DNA of 64,000 nucleotides, taken from Acanthosepion esculentum. Its lineage: Eukaryota; Mollusca; Cephalopoda; Sepiida; Sepiidae. Shown here one piece after another: positions 47,491 to 60,194 of the stretch; positions within the stretch are counted from its first letter, which is position 1; the number at the start of each line of letters is the position of its first letter. Below the pieces are notes generated by a model that did not search any database, had not been told where the DNA came from, and saw only the letters and a program-made list of their open reading frames with translations. Location: assembly GCA_964036315.1 (NCBI GenBank), contig OZ038479.1, positions 61,866,804 to 61,930,803 on the forward strand, in the 5' to 3' direction. The position numbers and the translations under genes are program-made.

Positions 47491-49789
47491 GCAGATAACG
47501 AAGGAAAAATATACATACAATTAATTGAAGGACTCCGAGAAAAAAAAAACACTACACACACAAGCATCCTTTACAAATAGTAATACTCTAATTTCTTTTA
47601 AAGAAAATCAAATCAATTTTCTCACATGTTCACTTAATTTAAAATGCCTTTTAAATTGCTTTTTCAACACTTCATTGCTTCTACAATGATAAGATCTTTC
47701 ATGATTTCTGATTGATTTATATAACTTCACTTGGAAACAAAGATAAAGCCCTCACTTCAAATCACACCTCCATCGGACTTTGCCAAAATATTTAACCAAA
47801 TGTTTCGCACTTCGATGGTAGCTGCCAATCATTTCTGCAATTTTCAACGCTCTAAGGTAAGGTCTAAAATTTCTAAAATATTTATTTATTCGCCAAATCA
47901 ATTTTAGAATCCATTCTAAAGCTTTGAGCTAGCAACGTGCTCAAGTTGAAACTTCGAAATTCAGGACATTTCATACAAATGGCTGGTGCCTGTTTATATC
48001 TGCGCAGAATGAAATTGCTTTCATATTGTCTATAGCAAATAAACTTTCGATAAGTACTTCATTTGTATATTGACAAAACAATAAGTGGACAATAATGAGA
48101 GACGCAGTGTATGTAAGTTTGCTTAACAACAGACTGCAGTTAACGTGTTTTAATTCCCTTTTCTCGTTTACATGAAATGAATGTAAATATTGTTCAAGTA
48201 CTTTTGATATATTCTCTAGATCAGAAAAACTAACATTTTTCATCACCGTCTTGAAAGCACACTGCAAGTCAGTAATTTCTCATCATCAGTAACTTTGTAA
48301 ATATCTTAGAAAGGACCAATCCTTTCAAAACTGTTGTTCTAACTAATGAATGTCCTGCAGGTTTTCAAAGTTCTTCAAAGATTTTACAGGGAATGATGGA
48401 ATTTCATGGATAGTTATTTTAAAGTCGTTGTTCAATGTCTATATAATATTTATTTCACTTAATTTTGTTCTATGTATTTTAAGATTTATACCTTCAGTCG
48501 ATTCATACTCCTTTCTAGTTGTCTTGAGCTGCAAAATTTATTCTGTCAGGCTTCCAATGTCTATAGATATTATTTTTCCATTGGATATTAATGATAAAAC
48601 CATTTCCATAATGATTACTGTTCCCAAAGCTATTAACTTGTGCTGTCTAACTGATATTAATACGAAATCTGTCTTTGAGGTTTGATTTGTTTGAGAGAGC
48701 ATACATCAATGTTATCACGGTCAACGTCTCAAGCCCAAAATTCCTGTTTTTCTTTTTAACACGAATCCTCTAACATTACATGTCCCGGTTCAATCGTTAT
48801 GTGATTGGAAGCAGTTTTGCAAATTTTGAAATAAGTTCCCAACTTTTAACGGTTGACAACCGGAGCGGTTGTCAAATCTTTCATATTTTCGAAATGTTTT
48901 AAAAATTGGTGCTTATCGTTAATCCGTTATGATGACGTCTCGCCCGACGTCAAATACAAACGAAGTTCTTCACTCGACTAAATGTATATATAAATTGTTA
49001 AATATATGAACATAAACTGAAAATGTCTTTAGTTTTGAACTTCTTGATTTTGTGATAACAGCTTTTACACCTCGAAGCATATTTCTTGTTTAGTATATGC
49101 GTATTTGTCATTGACTCGCCGAATTATCAGTACCTAGCAATTTATGAGTTTTAATATCAGCACAAATAACCCATTGATCAGACAAAGAGAAAATTAAGGT
49201 ACTGGATAATGTGGTAGTTTTATGCCCAACATACAGATTTTATACAGAAGTGGGAACAACTTTCTAAAAGGTAAGAAAAATCGTAAATGAAATTAGTAAT
49301 GTTTAACGGGGAGCACTTTGAAGACATGCATTATTAATCAAGGTTATATTAGATGTTTTTAATGTTTTGTTATAGATTACTGATAATATATTTATCCCAT
49401 TCAAGTCGAGATGTATTTCTACATTTTGTTACTTAATTCTACTACGATTATAGTTTTTAAATATTAGCTTGCTTTATAAGCATAGCCATGGCTTTTCTTC
49501 TGTTGTCTTCTGTATGGTGAATTTATTGAGACACCACCTCCAGCTAGTTGGCCCTTAATTCATCAAGAGTTCTTTTGCTCTTTAATAAGTCTTACTTATA
49601 ATCCTACAGGGTTGCTAAATACCCTCCGACAAAAATTTGATCATAAATTTTAACATCGTTAAACGTTCTAAAGGACTTTTTATTCTAACTTAGAGCGTAT
49701 TTCTCCTTTATTTTAACATGTGAGTTTAAAAATATGAGCAAAAAGCCACTATTCGTCTCGAAAGCTAAAAAAATAAGAAACTTGAAAAT
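47491..49789. other. AT-rich intronic stretch without recognised genes
   Basis: Frames at 47971 (minus) and 48350 (plus) are about 100 codons long with no domain motifs. Nothing else supported. Confidence 0.45.
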
Positions 49790-50150
49790 TTTGTTAGAAA
49801 CTGCTATGTAATATCAATTCTCCTATATGGCAGTGAATGCTCTGAAAATTTCCTCGCATAAAAAGATTCGAGGCAACAAAGATGTGGTTATACAGAAGGA
49901 TACTGAGAATATCTATGAGCAATGAGGATGTTTTACGGAAAATGAAAACAAAAAGGACACAAACTTAGAATCAAAACGTTTTGAAGAATTTGACACAAGG
50001 ACATATTGAAGGCAAGAGATGCAGAGAGAAATAGCTTGTGTAAACGGATGACAGAACACAGATCGCGAACGACAGTAATCTCTTCCAGTCTCAGGAGACT
50101 TTTGTGGAGAGCCATTATTGCCCACATCCTGAAGAAAGATTTTTTTATTT
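49790..50150 (+). pseudogene. C-terminal fragment of a second kind of LINE
   Basis: Across frames the strand reads ILLYGSECSEN-like sequence near 49818, RFEATKMWLYRRILRISMSN near 49870, EDVLRKMKTKRT near 49923, GHIEGKRCREK near 50005, and SHYCPHPEE at the end. This order (LLYGSExW, RLEAxEMWxxRRMLRISW, NEEVLRxMxxxR, GHxxGKRGRGR) is the familiar C-terminal tail of many animal endonuclease-reverse transcriptase LINEs, distinct from the CR1/L2-like fragments. It ends close to a TA tract at 50211. Confidence 0.75.
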
Positions 50151-50205
50151 TTCGACAACATGTTAAGAGAATTACTGAATCTCAGAAGGAAAAGTCGAGT
50201 GTTAT

Positions 50206-50210
<5 letters not shown>

Positions 50211-50259
<49 letters not shown>
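50211..50259. repeat. (TA)n microsatellite
   Basis: Pure TA run following the LINE tail by about 60 bp. Confidence 0.95.
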
Positions 50260-50261
<2 letters not shown>

Positions 50262-50689
50262 TTCACTAGTGAGGATGACTGCGAATACAAGAATGATATT
50301 AGAAGGAATAGGATATTGACGCGATTATAACAGATGGCGTTCATGTTGTATTTTATATTGCGCTTGCCCTTAAAAGACAGCTACCTAGTCGTGCAAAACT
50401 TTGTTGGGATTGTGAGTTTGATCCTTACTAGGTGCCCAACAATAGTCCTCCTCAGCAACATTAAGTTCAGAACAAACAAGGAAGCTTTCTTTAGAGAAAC
50501 AGTGAAAATAGTTTCGTCGGTGACGACGGGTGTTATGAATTTGATCCTTAGTGTGTGCTTCAATGTTGAGGGAGCATGGCAATAGTAAAAGTCAGAACTT
50601 CGAATGTTGATTTTCAAGATTGGCTCGACTTGAACGATTGAGAGAAGCCAGTCTTTTCACCCCACCTAAAAAAAAAGTCTTTCAACGAA

Positions 50690-51425
50690 AATGTCCTTTT
50701 TGTTTTAGCTTTTGGAAAACATCTTTCGTGATTGCAATGCCAGTGCATACTCTTATGCTGATGACGACTATTTACTCATCTTAATAGCAAGTCTGATCGG
50801 TTCGATATGGTCAGATTGGCAGCTGATCTAAAAATTGACTGTTGTTAAATGGGGCATTTGAAAACCCTTTTTACCTTCCATTAGCATGGCTGATGCTAAC
50901 CTCCAGGAGATTGACTCATTGACTAAGGTTTTCAGCTGACGTGAATTGGAAAGAGTAGATTGAATCAATTGCTAAGGCTGCAGCCAAGAAAGTTGGTCCG
51001 CTATGTCGTGCTAGACAATTTTTCTCGCCAGAATCAATCTTACATATTTATAAGTCTTCCTTGTACTTTTTCTATCAATACTTTCATGGTAATTGTTCTG
51101 AGAAACTTTTTCGTTATTATACTTCGACTTTATGAATTTAAGCACAGTACTAGATTGGCGGTAGGGTCTTATCCTTTTACAGTTGAAATAGCTAGGTGTA
51201 ACCGTAAGATCTATGCTGTTTCTTCTATCGTACTTCTCTCTTGCGGAACTTACTTGAGGCTTCTTTGAACTTCAAAAATCTAAATGCAATGTCAATCTTT
51301 ATCTTCTGTCTTAATTATTGTCCTCTTTCCTTATTAATAGTTTCCGCATATTCTCTAAGACTCAGAAACCCCTTACCTCCTAGTGCCTTTATTGCCTTTT
51401 CTTGGGGGTAAAATGATTATGAAAA
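50690..51425 (+). pseudogene. 3' part of a CR1/L2-like LINE
   Basis: Contains AYSYADDDYLLIL (near 50747), the RT active-site block YADDxxL, then FLPSISMADANLQEIDSLTK (near 50869), WKEIESIAKAAAKKVGPL-like sequence, CRARQFFSPESILHIYKS (near 51006) and YFHGNCSEKLF (near 51083). The 3' end carries CCTAGTGCCTTTATTGCC, CTTGGGGGTAAAATGAT and an A-rich tail, matching the ends at 22.0 and 40.4 kb. Parts of the C-terminal domain are deleted and it has several stops. It retains more of the RT palm than the other 3' fragments. Confidence 0.85.
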
Positions 51426-54400
51426 AAACTCCTTATCATTTATGTGTCTTTAATTTGTATCACTTCCTTGATTGTCGAAGTATTTCATCTTTATGAACAT
51501 ACTTATTGAATAATTTCTGATTCTTCTTTTTGTCGTTAATCTTTTTTATTTTTCAATCCAAACCATAGGTAGGTGATCAGTGAAAATTTGATAGACAATC
51601 TTCTATTCACACAGGAATCCATCTGTTCCTGCTTCTGCTCCATTGTCAGAGTTCATTTCATGTAAGGGAATCTTACTGCTACTACTTCGGAACCTTGTAC
51701 TCTCCATTAAGTTTGGAGAGGTCGCCTCGATAAAAAATCAGTTTGACTGAACATTACTCCTTTTTAATGGATTACATTATTTTGCCGTCTTGTGTCTGAC
51801 TAAATGAATTGGTTTAAATATTTGGGCATGGGGCTTTAATGTAGGGTGATGTAGGGTTCACAAACCAACACGGCATCTTGGCCTTGTCTCAGACTAAGAT
51901 AAACTGAGGAAATAACCATACTTAAAGATTAGATGAGAATTTTCAGTTTGCTTTCCGAGATGCTAAGAAGGACAAAAGTTCAGCATGGTGCCAGAACATG
52001 TTTTTTTACACGAGTCCAGGCAGTTAATACAAACTATTATTATAGCTTTAGTCATTGTTTTTACTTTTTTGTTTTTACCATAAAGCGAACACTTTCTTCG
52101 ACCTTTCTCAAGTGGATTCGGTATTTGGAATTGTTTCCTTTCCTTTTGCTTTTCATTCGTTTAGCGATAATTTACCAATTCGATATCGGAAGTGAGTGTT
52201 GAAGTTTACAAAATTTGGACAAATCTATAATTCAAAAAAATAAGCTTGTGCCTTAAAATGTCAGAGGATTCTTAAGTTCCCGGTTCGGACAACTTTCCAA
52301 AATCAGTATTCGGGTGTATGGTTTTGGAAATACTGATTTTGTGAAATCGTTCGAATCTAACATTTTCCAGTCCTTGGTTCGACCGATTTCCCCAAATCAG
52401 TCTTTCTTATTCCAACTTAGTTTTTCATCCACCTCCATTTTTTGGCTTTCCTAATTTCACTATCTTCAAAATCTACACTTCCGTTTCTTCAATTCTTTGT
52501 TAATATTGTTATTTAACTTCAAGAATTTCCTTGGTTTTTTAATAATTTTATCCGTTCTTTAATGTTCTTTCTTTTTCAACCAACGACTTCCTCTAAGGTT
52601 GATTTGTATTTTATCTAGACCTAATTCTTAGATTTCAGGAAGACAAACGCTGAAAATCGATAGATATTTTTTACCTGTAATGTCTAATGTTTAATGCCGC
52701 TAGTACAAGGGAGATGACATATCACGAGCGACTCCAGATGGCAGTGTGTTATGAAAATAGTCGTTTTTTTTTAATGAATAATGAAAAGAAAACAAAAGGA
52801 TAATCTCTGAATAATCTAGAAAAAATTTTTAAAAAACAACAACCCATAAACAGCTGTCTATAGAGGTAAACTAAATTAATTGGGAAAGATTTACGCATGT
52901 TAACCCTCACACAATAGAAACAATTTTAAATATGTAGTTACTTTTGACTGCGTTGATAAAAGTTTATTACAGACACTCTTTCACCTGATCTAATCATCAA
53001 AAGTTACTTTCATCGTCTTAGCTTCCACTTTTGGAATTTCTATTTTTTCTCCTCTTCGGTCGTTTTCCCAAAATCAAAATATCTTTTTTTTATTATTTTT
53101 CTTCTATTTCACAACAATTACATTGTTTTCCCCCTGTCTCTATTCATCCATTTCTATTTAGTTTTCTTCACATTACGTCCCAATATCAAATATTTATTTA
53201 GAACAGAAAGCTTTTCATCAAGGAATTTTCAGTGACGCTAATATGGCGAAACCTAACAAACTATAGCCTAGATAATCTAATTATTTTTTTTTCGGTTGTC
53301 GCTATTATCTCTGTTCCTATTTTTATTATTTCAATCGATATAGTTGCGGTAACATTGTTACCATTTGTTCTTTTCACCAGGCAACAAACGGATGTCTCGT
53401 GACAATGGAATTCCATAGGAATCAAAAAGAATAACCATTGATGACTATTTAATATTTTAAAGTCAACTTATACGAAGAACTATTTCAATAACTGTACAGT
53501 TTTCTCATTTTATAATTAAATAATATCAGTTTTAACCTCATCTTTTGTTTCTATTTATTTTAATCCCCATTCCTTATCTGAATCCTGTACTTTGTTAAGG
53601 ATCAAGAGAAGCTCAAATGTTTTTTTTTCTTTTTGCATTGATCTGCTTTCTTCTGTCTTCTCTAAAACGATAATATCTAATAGAGATGACAGCCACACTC
53701 AGATTCCAGAGTTTGCCAAGTTCTTCAGCTTCATTATGCTACTTTTCCATTCCTTCCACTTCTCTAAGCTCACTGAATTGCTACTGTTTTCTACCCATCT
53801 TCTCTTCTTTGTCGACAATGACTTTAATAGATCTCATTGTCTGTTACTGCAGGAGAAGCAGTTTTTCTCCTGTTGTTGTATTGTCTTTTTTATTCTTTTA
53901 GGCGTTATTTTGTTCTGTCTCAATTCCCCACTTCTCACCTCACTCCGACACCCTTAACAATCTCTTACATTGGACATATTTTTTCAAGCCCGTTGGCTCA
54001 CTATAAGATTTCACAGTGCAATTTCTCAATCGAACCCTCCTTCTCTTTCAATTTCCCTTCTTTCCCTACCCCTCCTTGTTCATGTTTTCACATATATTCC
54101 TGTCTCTTCGTTTATCGGTCTTAATCTTTATGATTCAACTCTTTTATATTTGGAATTCCTCTTGTCCGTCGGCTTGTCTGCCTTCCTGAGTCAGTATTAC
54201 GGGTTCTGCTCCGTCTGAAAACAGATACAACCGCCCCTCTCTTACGTTTTATGCCCCATTTGTAATGTCTTTTCTATCCAGCCACAGCTTCAGTAACCCT
54301 CAGGGTTCTGATATTTATTGTTATCAGCATTTTTCATGATATGTGCCGTTTCGCAGTTGCCATGGCCTTTGGTCGTATTTGAACTAGCATTTCCCTCTGC

Positions 54401-54922
54401 GTGCCTGTAAAGAATCGTAGAATGTAGCATTCGATTCAGGAATAATATTAATAGAATTTAACAATATTTAAAAAAGAAAATTACTGCTGCCCTCAAAATC
54501 AATGCCATATTATCCCTTTAATGTTTTAATACACCGCCCCTTTAATTCAGATAAATATCTTTCGTAAGCAGTCCAACTCATCACAGACGCTACTTACTGA
54601 AGACAAATGTCCAGTTATTCTATTCTGGGTCGTGGTTTAGTTTTAAATATTAGGCATGTGTGCATATGTAAATCTAAGGTTTTATCAATATGATATTCTC
54701 CTTCCTGAAAAACGGAGGCTGAATTCTTTTATGTCACATCGAGAAAAAAGTGAAATGTTTTCACTAAATTTTCTGTTTGAACAAATGTAAATCATAGAAA
54801 AAAGACAGTTCATAGCACTGTATTCGTTTTATAAAAAAAAATTGCTTTGTAGACGATGTTAATTTTCCAACAAATAGGTCTTTTTAAAGTATTTGCATGA
54901 ACAAGGGTCGCGAAGAAAATTT
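51426..54922. other. AT-rich intronic stretch without recognised genes
   Basis: Pyrimidine-rich patches at 53.0-54.2 kb produce the overlapping Ser/Phe/Leu-rich frames at 53592-54218, which have no domain support. Nothing else recognised. Confidence 0.45.
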
Positions 54923-55066
54923 ATATGTGTGTGTGTGTGTGTGTTCAACAAAAACTAGAAATTATTGACAGAGAGTGAAAGACAGATACAACCTCACAGT
55001 TAGAGACACAGGCACATATAGAGAGAGACAGACACAGAAACAACACACACGGATATATATAGAGAG
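54923..55066. repeat. (GT)n and GA-rich simple-sequence patches
   Basis: A short GT run at 54924-54944 and GA/CA-rich sequence at 55010-55066. Confidence 0.8.
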
Positions 55067-55430
55067 AGAATGCGTTACTGAGTGGTTAGAACGTTATTGC
55101 TTCAACTATGAGACAAAACTTCGAATATCGTCATGATCGATCTATCAAGGCGATTTCAGCGTGTGACATCGTTGGAAGTGCCCCGCCACTATACTATGGA
55201 TTGACCCAAGCCTTGTAAGTGAAATGGGATTGATGGACTGCCCGGAAGCCGTCGATGGTTTAGCTGTTTTAGTAAAAAAAAATCGTGTCTATGTATTTCA
55301 GCGTATTGCCATTCCTCAAACTGATCACCATGACAGACTGCGTACTCTCTCGCAGACATTAGTAAGGTCCTCTCAGCGGAATTGCAGTACAAACCACAAG
55401 TTGGTAGGTGTTGAAGAAACATGTTAGCCA
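55067..55430 (+). mobile_element. Possible tRNA-derived SINE relic
   Basis: TGCGTTACTGAGTGGTTAGA resembles a tRNA head with an A-box, and ACTTCGAATATCG about 45 bp later a worn B-box. GC content rises through about 55430. The opposing frames at 55189 and 55224 fall here and have no domain. No target duplication found. Confidence 0.4.
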
Positions 55431-56869
55431 CCCAACCATACGGACATACTCGCAGACGAGCGACGAAATAGTCATATAATTAAAGAATATCTAACACTTA
55501 AAATGCCATAGGTAATAATTTTTATTTCATGAGGGCTCTAAAAACAGCAGCTCTCAATCTTCAAGACCTACAAACAAATCACAAATGAAATGGAAAAAAT
55601 ATACTCCGGTTTAAAATCAAGAGATATTGCTATCTTATTTAGAGAGTGGGAAAAGGCAGAGAGTGTTGACCTATTTTAATATACTGACTAAAGTATGCAA
55701 TTTGAGGATGGTGGAAGGGCTTAAAGTGTAGTTAGTATGAATCTGAAACAATCTTGTCTGTTTCTGTCAACGACCAAATTTTAATGCCGATATATTTCGT
55801 TCAAATTATTTGTAAATAATATTAAAAGAGAACATTAAAGATATCGAAATTAGCGAAAAAGTTTTCATAAGCTTTTTATATAATTAACCAAAAAATCTAA
55901 ATTAAAATACCTAAGTAATTTGAATTAAATGATTTATGTTGGGAGAAACATCTATAAATGTTATATACCTAGAATCTTGAACTTTTATAACTTAGTTGTA
56001 TTTATTAATATTTAGCAGGATATGAATGTACTTTAAACTAATGAAAAGTTGGATCGAGGTTAATACCCTGTATTTTATTCAACAAATTCTGTATAAAAAG
56101 TATCTTGTCCAGAAAATTTTTAAAAGGTTTTTTCGAAATTAATTTTAAAAAATTTCTTTTCGCTAAATGTAAATTAGTGTAAGCTTTTTGTATAATTAAC
56201 CAAGAAATTTAAGTTAAAAGCGTAAGAGATTTGAATTAAATGATTATTAATTATATTAGTATCCCACATTAATTTAAAGGAGACACGTTTAACCCGATTA
56301 TCGCGTAGCATCCAGCATTGTCAAAAAATGCATATATACACACATAAGTATATTCTTTCTTCACCCATAATACATGCACTGTAACAAGGATAGTCATAAT
56401 GGACATATCACTAGTATAAAGAAGTAAACAACATAATAAAAAAATAAACCACATAATAAAAACAAAATCCATAACGTGCATGGTTAACAATTTCAGCTAG
56501 CACCAGATATTCGCGTATTCCCATATATATATCCCCATATATAATATAAGCACAAATTACAGATCACTAACCCTCTCAGTTTTCATCCGTTCATATACAC
56601 GTACATCCAGGTATTTCTCTCTAAACACAATATTCTCACAAACGCACCTATATATGTATCAAGGAGCCCAAAATATGCCTATACACAAACACACATATAT
56701 TCACACACATTTTTCCACAAGGAAATCCATATTCAATTAACCATACATATTACTACATACATACATATATCACAACCATAAATGTCAGATTGCAATAAAT
56801 ATTTCTACAGTATTTCTGGTATTAAAACCTATTTTTACACTTTCATGTTTTGTCCTCAGTTTGGGGTGT
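55431..56869. other. AT-rich intronic stretch without recognised genes
   Basis: A related pair of short segments (AAGCTTTTTATATAATTAAC near 55869 and AGCTTTTTGTATAATTAACC near 56182) suggests a diverged local duplication of about 60-100 bp. No genes. Confidence 0.45.
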
Positions 56870-57465
56870 TTGCTCATAGCTAGGACCCTAACAGGTGCAA
56901 CCACCCCGGGTCAGGGTGGTGCCTGGGAACACCATCAATTAAGAGGTGGTTCCGCGCTCCTCAAAACCTCCTGATCAGAGGCCTTGATGTTGGGCGAAGT
57001 TTATCATTTGACCCAAGACGCGGATATAGTTTATAGTCAAATCCAGGACGGGAATTTACTTCGAAGATTAAGCAAATTCTCCTGGTTTTTATATTTAATT
57101 ATAAGTATTTACTCCAGCAGACAAAGGTAACAATGATTTCTGAAGTTCTTAGGTGGTTGAGCTCTTGATATGGATTTTCATTTCAATTGCGGTCAATAAG
57201 ATCCCAATAATGTCCGGATAAAGCTGTTTGGTTTTTGAGAGACCTATTGCTGAAGGAGTGTCTGGGATTATATGAAAGCGTTGCTTCCAGTTTCCCGCAG
57301 ATATTTCAATGTAGGTCTTTTTCAGGTCTACATTTTCTTCAGGGAAAATCGTTGCTTCATATACCGCGTTTTTAGACCTGCATTTACCTCCAACAGGACA
57401 CTCAGTTGTCCTTCTGCAATTGCATGTGGGGTTAATATCCGTTACTTCACTATTATGAAATTGTG
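56870..57465 (-). pseudogene. GIY-YIG endonuclease end of a Penelope-like element
   Basis: Read from 57465 downward: NPTCNCRRTTECPVGGKCRS then KNAVYEATI, KKTYIEISAGNWKQRF, a HxxS-like block (HIIPDTPSA), LSKTKQLYP and after a frameshift CWSKYL. This matches the order CNCR..CPLxGKCxxKxxVYxAxV, KTYIGLTxGxFKxRxxxH, LSKxIWxLKD and CxLCLWEKYxI seen in GIY-YIG nuclease domains of retroelements of Penelope type. The Gly of YIG is replaced by Glu, so the nuclease is dead. A GC-richer tail at 56870-57060, with an ACCACCC/GGGTGGT hairpin, follows on the element strand and probably belongs to its 3' end. No RT was recognised upstream. Confidence 0.65.
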
Positions 57466-58727
57466 AGCTGAGATGATTTTCTCTACATTGTTAACACAAG
57501 AGCAACTATATTTAAGTGATTTTCTATTAAAATATCACTGATAAACATTTTGATGACAAGAATCGTCTATCTGTTACTCTTAAGAAATGGCCTATATTAA
57601 TATTGGGAAGTTTGCAGTAAGGTGGGTTGAATTATATGACTTTCCTTTTCCCGTTTTTAGAGCTTTTGAATTTAGGTTCTTAGGATCATCCTGGTAGTGT
57701 AACACTTGTTTAAACTTGCTATTTCTGAGCGCTTAGTTGTATATAATCTTACTCCCACTAAACGTTTTTGTTAGAGAATAACCTGTTTATTAACTGTTTT
57801 TTAGTATATGTCCTATGGGATTTTATGTGTTTGATATTCTTTAATAATAATTTTGTTCTTTTGACAGAGGTTTCCCTGGAAATTCCATAACGATATTGTG
57901 TCATATATATATATATATATATGGCGAGAGAAAAATTTACATGCGTATATGTTTATATATGGGTTCAGATTGTTTATTTCTAATTGATTATCTACTTCAT
58001 CAAAATCACAAAATGAACTGTTTATTATTTTCATATTATCCGAAGTTATGAGAAAATCTGTGCATTGATGTTTTTTAGTTATTTCAGTTCTTCTAATGTA
58101 ATGGCTACGATGAACAATGCATTGTGTAACAACCTTATTAACCATCATCCCATATTCAGTTTTAGACTTTATCGTGTTCCATAAATTTAAATAGTTGACA
58201 ACTTCAGGGATTTAATTAGTAGAACTGAAAATGTTTTGTTTTTTTTAATTCGCTCGTCTGGATATGAACAGATCAGCTTTGCTTTCTTATAGAAGACTAA
58301 ACTCATTAAATACGGCTTCCACATTGTACAAACATAAAAGAAAATCTTTATTAAATAGAAACTTCATATAATTAATTTCCTATAACGTTTTTTCTTGAGG
58401 CTATTGGCACAATTGTGTAATAATCAATCCAAGTGGAGAGATTAGGAAAGCAACATTTTATTAATATGTGAAAGAAATTAATCTTCATATTTCTATGCTA
58501 ATTCTCATCCACAAACATTAAATCTTTGATTTTCAGAATGAAAATTTTAATTCCTATCTAACTACTGATTCCTCCTTTACTTAACATACATCATTCTCGA
58601 TAGTTTGCATGATTTTGCATATAAATTTGACCGATTTCTTCTGTTTAATTCAAAAGACTAAATTATGGTTTTCCATTATGAATGATGAACGTGATACTTT
58701 TTAATTAGCTTACTAGAATCAGTATTT
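57466..58727. other. AT-rich intronic stretch without recognised genes
   Basis: Includes a short TA run at 57904-57922. The minus-strand frame at 57813-58148 has no domain. I could not recognise RT sequence belonging to either neighbouring Penelope-like relic. Confidence 0.4.
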
Positions 58728-59114
58728 ACATTAGTCGGACTATTGTCCTCATCTTTGTCGCCATATTTGTCACAACATATGGAGAGAGAAGGGAGATCAC
58801 CGTCCCCTGTGGGATCAGGTTGAGATCATAGACAGGGAACAACATTGGAAAATTCGTAAACTTAAGGAATCAGCACATATGCTAGGCCACAAAAATCTCC
58901 TGAGTCGGCCAAGCATAGAAATAAATACAATATGGGAACCAGTAATAAGGAGTGCCAGAGAACAGCAATGATAACAAAAAGTTGCAATATGAGATCTGGT
59001 AAAAACAGATATGATAACAGCAAAATTGCAATATGAGTACTGGTAAAAAAATGGTTGCTGAAAAATTAGGTTTATAATACTCAGAAAATCATACCCAGAT
59101 GTCCTCAAGGACAC

Positions 59115-59190
59115 ATGGTACAGTGGATAAAGGCGTTGGTTAGATCCAGTGACAGACCCAAAGAGTGTGAGTTCAATACCCGGTTCAGGC
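59115..59190 (+). promoter_or_regulatory. tRNA-like RNA polymerase III promoter module
   Basis: TGGTACAGTGGATAAAGG (A-box-like, near 59116) is followed about 45 bp later by GAGTTCAATACC (B-box-like, near 59170). The spacing fits a tRNA-derived promoter. The same module, truncated at its A-box end, lies between the arms at 5737-5836. Confidence 0.5.
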
Positions 59191-59321
59191 AGTGGAGAAC
59201 TTTCAGAGGGAAAATTACCAGGAGATAACTGATAACTGACATCCATCAAACATGGCTCGTGGAACTAGATCAGTCTACCCCAGTGATCGAAATAAAGTGT
59301 TCGGTTCGAAATTCCAACCAC

Positions 59322-59354
59322 CTGAAGAAGGCCGGAGCGTACAACGGCCGAAAC
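59322..59354 (+). ncRNA. Hammerhead-like core in PLE-like arm
   Basis: CTGAAGA (59322-59328), stem GGCCG/CGGCC with an intervening loop, then GAAAC (59350-59354). It is the same arrangement as at 5930-5963 but with a fully Watson-Crick stem. Activity is not shown. Confidence 0.4.
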
Positions 59355-59408
59355 GTTGTTACAAATATGGCGACAAAGATGAGGACAATAGTCCGACTAA
59401 TGTAAATA

Positions 59409-60194
59409 CTGTACATAATACCTCATCTCAGAAATATAGACAGACTTACTAGCATCCTGTCAATATTAATGGACGAGTCAGAATCTGTGATCAAAGTGCT
59501 ATTCTCCAATCCTTTGTTTGGGAACAGAGTGCAATGAAACACAATGTTTATTAGAGCTGCCATAGGTCAATGTTGATTTATCTTACAAAAAACGAATTTT
59601 TTGTTACAATAAAATAAAAGATTATGATTATAAATATGTAGTACGTGTTTATGCATTTGCGGTGTATCAGAAATATTTTTGATTTTTAGATACACCGATA
59701 TTTTTTTCGCTTATGAGCGGTTAAATATAGGGCATCATTCAATAACCCGAGTTCTGAAAGTTTTCAAGAGCTGATGCCAGAGAACTCTACCTTACGTTTA
59801 AAGCCTCATAATTGATATCCAATGGTTATCCGTTTTAAAGAATAATCTCCCCTTAAAATACTTCAACCAATTCGGGGTTGTACTATCAGATATTGTTTCA
59901 TTTCCTTCTACCTCCTGCAAGCGACCATTGGAGCCCAGTTATGTTTAAAAAATGCCAAAAGATCAATTATGTTCGCAATAATAACTCCAGAAACAAAGTA
60001 CAGCTAAAAATAATGATAATGGTATATTAATAATATCGATTTTAGATCTGTACATTAAATAAAAGATTGTACGAAAGTTATTTTTGATACACTTTAATGA
60101 TATATATTTTTATTCCATCAATCAATTTTATTCAAACCAAACAAATCCTTTATTTTTAAACATTGCCATAAAACTAATAAAAAACATAAATCGT
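59409..60194. other. AT-rich intronic stretch without recognised genes
   Basis: No domain, repeat boundary or splice signal that I can defend. Confidence 0.45.

Larger units (their letters stand above)
58728..59408 (+). mobile_element. Penelope-like element tail between inverted ends
   Basis: A short left arm (58728-58776, TACATTAGTCGGACTATTGT onward) is the inverted complement of the right end (about 59358-59405). Just inside the left arm is an open frame (58807-58971) reading LWDQVEIIDREQHWKIRKLK then SAHMLGHKNLLSRPSIEINT and IWEPVI. It matches the tail after the nuclease of Penelope-like polyproteins (WDxxxxxDxExxxxxRKxxEAxxI, then SxPSxxIxxIWxPLI). It ends in a stop. A tRNA-like module follows at 59115-59185, then the 59230-59408 arm, which is nearly identical to 5837-6020. 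The minus-strand 144-aa frame is a shadow. Upstream RT is absent, so this is a 5'-truncated or non-autonomous copy. Confidence 0.65.

Noticed and set aside
53592..54218. Overlapping Ser/Phe/Leu-rich frames that look like membrane segments
   Set aside because: They arise from pyrimidine-rich DNA; hydrophobic runs are a by-product of T-rich codons, with no start context or splice structure.
58815..59249. 144-codon minus-strand open frame
   Set aside because: It is the shadow of the plus-strand Penelope-like tail and tRNA-like module; the recognisable protein motifs are on the opposite strand.
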